Assembly: GCA_012974295.1 (NCBI GenBank)
Contig: JAAXQM010000106.1
Location: 1 to 10,726, forward strand
Reading direction: 5' to 3'
Length of the DNA: 10,726 bases
Source: Dehalococcoidales bacterium
Lineage (GTDB): Bacteria > Chloroflexota > Dehalococcoidia > E44-bin15
Position 1 is the stretch's first letter. Each line of letters starts with the position of its first letter. The notes under the pieces are model-generated. The model worked only from the letters and a program-made list of their open reading frames with translations, ran no database searches and was not told where the DNA came from. Positions 7,490 through 10,726 of this stretch are shown piece after piece. The position numbers and the translations under genes are program-made.

Positions 7490-7684
7490 TATTACCTCCT
7501 CTAATTAGTGATACCCTTTATTTGAGGTTATATATCTTTCCTATAGACACCTCCAGTTGTTTGTTGTCTACAAATAGAATACGCGGTATCGATGCTCATA
7601 AAGCTATCGGTAAATACCTTCCTGGTACCTGCACATCATAATAGGAGCATTGGAATTTTGCAAGTAGCATATTGAGGTGCATTT
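7490..7684. other. Divergent intergenic/leader region upstream of the ABC operon
   Basis: Together with the small ORF at 7685-7795 this lies in a 406-base gap before hydrolase 2. On the minus strand it would be the leader of the ABC operon. It contains a perfect six-base inverted repeat, TAGACA (7544-7549) with TGTCTA (7565-7570) around 15 bases, that could be an operator or hairpin. It also contains the promoter-like boxes listed separately. No rho-independent attenuator is visible. Confidence 0.4.
7635..7663 (-). promoter_or_regulatory. Likely sigma70-type promoter of the ABC operon
   Basis: On the minus strand, TTGCAA (7658-7663) and TATGAT (7635-7640) stand exactly 17 bases apart. The -10 matches consensus at five of six positions and the -35 at four of six. 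Transcription would start near 7628 and give a leader of about 140 bases before ATG 7489. Confidence 0.45.
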
Positions 7685-7795
7685 GTGCAGGTGGAGTGCT
7701 ATTCAGGACGCAAGAGGTTCTGGATAGGGTGTCACAATTGTCATATTAAACGGCTGGAGACACAGAAAACCGACATCTGGTCTTCTGAATGGTAA
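7685..7795 (+). CDS. Small 36-residue ORF with a VECYSG motif
   Basis: GTG 7685 has GAGGTG at 7674-7679, five bases upstream, and the frame runs 36 codons to TAA 7793-7795. The N-terminus QVECYSGRKRFWIG recalls a group of roughly 70-residue uncharacterised bacterial proteins that begin with a V-x-C-Y-S/A-G motif followed by a basic/aromatic strand; this is from memory and not checked. A C-x-x-C (Cys16, Cys19) flanked by histidines follows. At half the usual length it could be truncated or frameshifted. It lies 100 bases upstream of hydrolase 2, in the same direction. Confidence 0.35.
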   Translation: MQVECYSGRKRFWIGCHNCHIKRLETQKTDIWSSEW

Positions 7796-7895
7796 TCCAC
7801 TAGCTAATTCCTAAATTCAGGGAGGTCTAACTCCAAGAGTGGTACAATGATTGGGACCTGGTAACCAAAATCGAAAGCTATATTGGAGGGTGATG

Positions 7896-8735
7896 ATGCC
7901 TAAAGCCCATGTAAACGGAATAGACCTATATTACGAAAGCAAGGGGGAGGGAGAGCCGCTTTTCCTGATACAGGGATTTGCTGGAGGGCACAGGGGATGG
8001 TTCCTCCAAACGCGGGCTTTTGCTAAAAATTACAAGTTGATTGTTGCTGGTAACAGAGGAATTGGATCCAAAGGTCATACAGAGAAGGGTTACACCATCA
8101 AGACATTAGCTGACGATATGATAGGATTGATGGATTATCTGGGAATCGATAAAGCACATATTTTGGGTCTGTCCATGGGCGGTATAATTGCTCAAGAGAT
8201 TGCCATAGAGTATCCAGAACGTGTGATGAAGGTTGTTCTAGCGTCTACCCTTGCAGATGCGGATCGCCCGTACACGGACGAAGAGATTGAATTGATATTT
8301 AGACATCAACGCACCCCGAAAATGCTAGAAGTGCTGGGTTTAGGTGAAGGTGAGTTCAAAGTCGATATTGAGACAGTTGACGTAATGAGGTTTTTCAATA
8401 CGGTCACTGAGTTAGGATTCAATAAAAGTATATATAGATTAATAATCCCTTTCCAGAGGATATATGCCAGGAGAATTGGAGCCGAGGCTATTATGGAGCA
8501 ACTTAGGGCTGTTCAGCGTTGCGATACGTTTGACAGGTTGCATAAGATCAAAGCACCGACTCTTGTGATTTGTGGGACTGAGGACAGGCTCATATCACCT
8601 ATATCCTCGGACGTAATAGCAGATAGAGTCCCTGACTCGAAGCTGGTGAAAATTGAAGGTGGATCGCACTCCATTCATATGGAGATGCCCCGAAGGTTTA
8701 ATAGGGAAGTCTTAGATTTCTTAGGAGACGGATAA
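7896..8735 (+). CDS. Alpha/beta-fold hydrolase, paralogue 2
   Basis: A 279-residue paralogue of the hydrolase at 1286-2107. The nucleophile elbow is G-L-S-M-G with Ser93; the acid is Asp230 in GTEDRLISP and the base His258 in EGGSHSI. The triad is complete. As in paralogue 1, QG (26-27) stands where HG is usual. The first Asp of the D-x-R-G-x-G-x-S motif is replaced by Gly52 (GNRGIGS), a difference from paralogue 1 in the loop near the active site. The cap (about 120-210) is six residues longer and is the most diverged part, so substrates may differ. I chose ATG 7896, not 7893 or further upstream, because MPKAHVNG then aligns with MPRAFING of the paralogue and GGAGGG (7885-7890) is five bases away. 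Cytoplasmic, with no signal peptide. Substrate unknown. Confidence 0.85.
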   Translation: MPKAHVNGIDLYYESKGEGEPLFLIQGFAGGHRGWFLQTRAFAKNYKLIVAGNRGIGSKGHTEKGYTIKTLADDMIGLMDYLGIDKAHILGLSMGGIIAQEIAIEYPERVMKVVLASTLADADRPYTDEEIELIFRHQRTPKMLEVLGLGEGEFKVDIETVDVMRFFNTVTELGFNKSIYRLIIPFQRIYARRIGAEAIMEQLRAVQRCDTFDRLHKIKAPTLVICGTEDRLISPISSDVIADRVPDSKLVKIEGGSHSIHMEMPRRFNREVLDFLGDG

Positions 8736-8767
8736 ATGAAGACCTTTTCAGCATTCAAGGCATTACA
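8733..8767 (+). repeat. Shared 3' tail of the hydrolase paralogues, copy 2
   Basis: From the stop codon onward, this matches 2105-2143 except for one fewer T and scattered substitutions. Read in the frame two bases off the hydrolase, copy 2 stays open into NEDLFSIQGITIDL and ends DPGETLELDL-stop at 8817, inside module copy B. It may therefore be the debris of another gene's 3' end. Confidence 0.7.
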
Positions 8768-8787
8768 ATTGACCTGACATCCATCGA

Positions 8788-8856
8788 TCCAGGTGAAACA
8801 TTAGAGCTGGATTTGTGAAGGGCTACCCGATAAGGGGTGGGCCATCCTTGTCCATA
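8788..8856 (+). repeat. Dispersed 3'-end module, copy B, with degraded terminator hairpin
   Basis: Direct copy of 248-320. The hairpin (8820-8828 with 8835-8843) keeps eight pairs but has a bulged G, and the T-rich tail is weakened to atccttgtcc. It lies about 85 bases after the hydrolase 2 stop and may still terminate that transcript. Confidence 0.7.
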
Positions 8857-8984
8857 GATAGAACCGATATTAAAGTGTTTAAGGCAGTTTTCGCCTTCAC
8901 ATAGCCTATCCCCTTTGGGGCTCCGAGTTATGACTTATATAGAATTTGGAAAAGTATTGGTATGTAGCAACTATTTATGGTGGC

Positions 8985-9003
8985 GGTCTCGAAATTCGAG
9001 ACC
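8985..9003. repeat. Perfect 8-bp inverted repeat next to a TATAAT box
   Basis: GGTCTCGA (8985-8992) and TCGAGACC (8996-9003) form a perfect stem with a three-base loop. A TATAAT hexamer follows at 9005-9010. No gene starts nearby, so an operator role is only a guess. Confidence 0.45.
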
Positions 9004-9138
9004 CTATAATCCCCTTGGTGTCGCCAGATACGATTTAGTCCCTCGGCATTTTCAATAAATCCCGACTATATATCTGGGTATGTCTAATGGTGTCATGGGA
9101 TTCTAGACAGTTTGTCGGCAAAATGTCGGCGAAGAGGG

Positions 9139-9175
9139 GGATAAGAAAGGGACTACCCATTACCGGGTAGCCCCC
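9139..9175 (-). terminator. Intrinsic terminator, inverted copy C of the hairpin family
   Basis: On the minus strand the order is GGGCTACCC (9165-9173), a six-base loop (GGTAAT), then GGGTAGTCCC (9149-9158) and the tail TTTCTTATCC. This forms nine pairs with one bulged T and a better T tract than copy B. The core matches copy A (GGGCTACCCG, then TCTTAT). It would stop minus-strand transcripts coming from the right, where no intact gene is present. Confidence 0.5.
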
Positions 9176-9455
9176 GTAGTACGCCTAGCTGTGATATTCG
9201 CTCTATAAGCCACCAATAGAGTGAGATACAGTTTTGGTTATCACCTACTTCCTACTTCTTCCGCTCAGCTATGTTTAAGCAATTAACCTTGCACATCAAT
9301 ACTATTACCACTGCTGCTGCTTGCTGGAGCCAATACGAAGATACCTTTGATACTATAACTGATAGCTTTCAGTTGTTGAACTAAGTGTTCCTCAATCCTA
9401 GAACATTGACAGCTCAGCTCATCCTAGGGTCCCATTTCGTTGACTTCACATACTA

Positions 9456-9484
9456 TTGACAAACAAAGCCCCTCTAGCTTTTAT
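9456..9484 (+). promoter_or_regulatory. Possible distal promoter
   Basis: A perfect TTGACA (9456-9461) is followed after 17 bases by TTTTAT (9479-9484), four of six to consensus. It is about 265 bases before the surface-protein start. Confidence 0.3.
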
Positions 9485-9570
9485 TGAACCGCATTTCCAA
9501 AAACCGTCAATCATGTATATACCTCATCATGGCAACACGATAGAATATCATCCCCAAGGGTAAAGCTAGA

Positions 9571-9599
9571 TTGACAAGCTTGACCAACCATGGTCTAAT
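9571..9599 (+). promoter_or_regulatory. Likely sigma70-type promoter of the surface-protein gene
   Basis: A perfect -35 box TTGACA (9571-9576), a 17-base spacer and TCTAAT (9594-9599, five of six) make the best promoter match in the window. Transcription would begin near 9606, leaving a leader of about 140 bases before ATG 9748. Confidence 0.55.
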
Positions 9600-9735
9600 C
9601 CCCACAGAGTATCTTATGCTCAAATACGGCATCGACGATACCCGATTGTTCTACAGTAATGACCTGCGTTTTCTGCAACAATTCTAGTTTGCGGATTTCT
9701 CAACAACTGACCACTGACTGCTGAACATTTTAAAA

Positions 9736-9743
9736 GGGGGGGG
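9736..9743 (+). promoter_or_regulatory. G8 homopolymer in the ribosome binding site
   Basis: AAAA followed by eight G stands four bases before ATG 9748 and is the only Shine-Dalgarno candidate for this gene. A run of this length can slip during replication, which would change the spacing to the start codon. Confidence 0.5.
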
Positions 9744-9747
9744 AATT

Positions 9748-10272
9748 ATGAGGATACAGCATAAATCCATCTGGGCGGTTGGAGGCATATTTATACTGAT
9801 TGCCATTCTCTCAACACTGGCCATTTTATCGGATAACAACGTCACAGCACAGGCGACTGCCAGTCTCTCCGGAAGGGTTTACGCCGGAGATGTTGGAGAC
9901 CAAAGCCATCCGCTTCAAGGAGTAACGGTATCCCTGTATGGAGCCAATAATCCGCATCCGGATCAGGGGTCATTTATCATTAGCACCACGACAAATTCTT
10001 TAGGATGGTACGAGCTCCAGGTTCGCCCCGGCTGGGAGTTCTATCACATCATCGAATCCGATCTAGGAGGCTACACATCCGAAGGCGCTACAAGCGTTAG
10101 CGGCAGCGGGGAGGTAAAAACCAATAACTGGATTCAGTATGCGTTTCCGATCGAGGGAAAGACCACAACGGGCAACAAATTCTGGGACAAGTCAGATTCA
10201 CCTGAACCAACACCGGAACCCACCCCAACTGAGGAGCCAGCAGGGCGGCACCGCCTACCAGACCGAGGCTGA
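9748..10272 (+). CDS. Secreted surface protein, N-terminal part (frame broken near 10237)
   Basis: The 174-codon frame begins with a signal peptide: Lys/Arg n-region, hydrophobic residues 8-27, and a likely cut after AQA at residue 36. Residues about 38-135 form a beta-rich domain (SGRVYAGDVGD, PLQGVTVSLYG, TTTNSLGWYELQV) of the carboxypeptidase-regulatory or SdrD B-like type, usual in cell-surface proteins. A Pro/Thr/Glu linker, PEPTPEPTPTEE, follows. After about residue 163 the frame gives a short nonsense tail (GRHRLPDRG) and stops at TGA 10270-10272. The next frame, from 10238, continues with an ordered cysteine-rich repeat. This suggests one extra base, C, around 10237 (GAG GAG C CAG CAG). 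The original protein would then continue through 10238-10726. Cause unknown: real mutation, assembly error or frameshifting. Confidence 0.7.
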   Translation: MRIQHKSIWAVGGIFILIAILSTLAILSDNNVTAQATASLSGRVYAGDVGDQSHPLQGVTVSLYGANNPHPDQGSFIISTTTNSLGWYELQVRPGWEFYHIIESDLGGYTSEGATSVSGSGEVKTNNWIQYAFPIEGKTTTGNKFWDKSDSPEPTPEPTPTEEPAGRHRLPDRG

Positions 10273-10420
10273 AGCTATTACTGCCTGCGAGGGAGAGCCA
10301 CCGGAAGGAGAAATCTGGTGCTGCAAGCCCGATGGCACTATCGAGCAAAACACTCAGAGCTACTGTGATCAGCAGGGCGGCACCTGGTACGAGACGGAAG
10401 CAGAGGCACTGACCGCCTGC
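10238..10420 (+). repeat. Cysteine-rich tandem repeat, 44-codon period
   Basis: The QQGG-T-x-Y-x-T-E-A-E-A-x-T-A-C segment occurs at 10238-10288 and 10370-10420, 132 bases apart. Between them lies the WCCKPDG...SYCD half of the unit. The first copy lacks that preceding half, and the frame break lies exactly at its left edge, so part of a unit may have been lost there. Confidence 0.7.
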
Positions 10421-10432
10421 GGGCCGCCTCCA

Positions 10433-10726
10433 ACAGGGGAAGTAGACGAGCCGTCTCCTTGCAGCAAGACAAATACTTTCACCTTCACCATCTACAATGA
10501 CTCGCCTCAGACTACCACTGTGGACTTAGGAATGATCACCTTCGATGTGCCGTCCGACTGGAAAGTGACGGTGAATCCCAGCGGCTTTGTGCAAATTGGG
10601 CCGTATGCGAATGTGACGATCACAGTCACGGTTCGGATTCCGATTCCGTGCCCGCCGCCGCCAACCGCAACGCCCACGCCAACAGAAACGCCGACAGGGG
10701 AAGTAGACGAGCCGTCTCCTTGCAGC
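10433..10726 (+). repeat. 33-base direct repeats with a 261-base (87-codon) period
   Basis: An identical 33-base block (acaggggaagtagacgagcc onward) occupies 10433-10465 and 10694-10726. The period is 87 codons, in frame, and covers one beta-sandwich domain plus linker. The second copy ends exactly at the last base of the window. Confidence 0.8.

Larger units (their letters stand above)
9283..9699 (-). pseudogene. Possible decayed minus-strand gene
   Basis: Minus-strand translation gives protein-like pieces in changing frames. One begins EIRKLELLQKTQVITVEQSG at 9699 and is broken by TAG at 9595-9597. Another reads IDGFWKCGSIKARGAL. The last includes EEHLVQQLKAISYSIKGIF and stops at TAA 9283-9285. 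The inverted terminator copy C lies about 110 bases past that stop, where a gene's terminator would be. Open runs of 30-46 codons occur by chance, so this is a weak call and no family is recognised. Confidence 0.2.
8857..9747. other. Long region without an intact gene
   Basis: About 890 bases with no intact gene on either strand. It holds a CCCC-ttt-GGGG mini-hairpin (8910-8920), a perfect palindrome (8985-9003) and a close direct repeat, TGTCGGC, twice around 9113-9131. It also has an inverted terminator copy (9139-9175), protein-like minus-strand fragments (about 9283-9699), and two promoter-like pairs pointing toward the surface gene (9456-9484 and 9571-9599). It looks like a decayed or regulatory stretch. 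Confidence 0.5.
10238..10726 (+). pseudogene. Continuation of the surface protein in the +1 frame, open to the window end
   Basis: This frame has no stop from 10238 to 10726 (163 codons). It has no start of its own, so it is most likely the 3' part of the gene at 9748 after a frameshift. It contains QQGGTAYQTEAEAITAC, a WCCKPDG cysteine repeat, then QQGGTWYETEAEALTAC. A TGEVDEPSPCS linker leads into a beta-sandwich-like domain (FTFTIYNDSPQTTTVDLG through DVPSDWKVTVNPSGF and VTITVTVRIP) that resembles NEW3-type domains. A proline/threonine linker and a second TGEVDEPSPCS close the window. Repeats, linkers and paired cysteines point to an extracellular protein. Confidence 0.65.

Noticed and set aside
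7581..7592. T-box-like ACCGCG core in the minus-strand leader of the ABC operon
   Set aside because: It lies only about 40 bases after the predicted start point, without a recognisable stem I or downstream terminator, so a tRNA-sensing leader is not supported.
8981..9035. tRNA-like element on the minus strand ending in CCA
   Set aside because: The T-arm-like stem has the wrong loop (no TTCRANY) and no acceptor, D-arm or anticodon arm can be formed.
9110..9135. Paired TGTCGGC direct repeats as a CRISPR or attachment-site signature
   Set aside because: Only two 7-base copies four bases apart, with no array, integrase gene or tRNA nearby.

Overview
The window looks like an anaerobic bacterial chromosome segment with moderate GC. 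It has strong GGAGG-type ribosome binding sites, some GTG and TTG starts, and intrinsic terminators. The gene content is a BadF/HgdC-type dehydratase activase end, a B12-dependent methionine synthase activation-domain protein, a glycine/sarcosine/D-proline-reductase-like selenoprotein, DUF3795, and a TrpXYZ-type ABC transporter. This mix would fit an anaerobic Chloroflexota of the Dehalococcoidia type, but that placement is inference from gene types only.

Layout. Bases 1-203 hold the 3' end of an ATPase activase, followed by a hairpin terminator (281-312). A plus-strand series follows: B12 methionine synthase activation-domain protein (374-1063), alpha/beta hydrolase 1 (1286-2107), a GrdB/PrdB-family protein read through an in-frame UGA at 2755-2757 (2293-3537), and a cysteine-rich DUF3795 protein (3861-4472). 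A convergent minus-strand operon then encodes a complete ABC importer: lipoprotein (6494-7489), permease (5511-6416) and ATPase (4709-5518). Plus-strand genes resume with a possible 36-residue ORF (7685-7795) and alpha/beta hydrolase 2 (7896-8735), a close paralogue of hydrolase 1 that shares its 3' flank. About 1 kb with no intact gene (8736-9747) contains a second and a third (inverted) copy of the terminator family, a perfect palindrome, possible gene debris and promoter-like boxes. The window ends in a secreted repeat-rich surface protein whose reading frame breaks near 10237 and then runs open to the last base.

How it may fit together. The selenoprotein (UxxC motif), the activase, the corrinoid-reactivation-type protein and the Cys-rich DUF3795 protein suggest a low-potential redox or corrinoid/CoA-linked catabolic neighbourhood. 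The two hydrolases would act on small carbonyl, ester or lactone compounds, and the ABC system would import a small organic ligand. No pathway can be assigned from the sequence alone.

The strongest observations are the UGA/selenocysteine reading of 2293-3537, the duplicated hydrolase and terminator 3' modules, and the frameshifted, tandem-repeat surface gene preceded by a G8 tract in its ribosome binding site.
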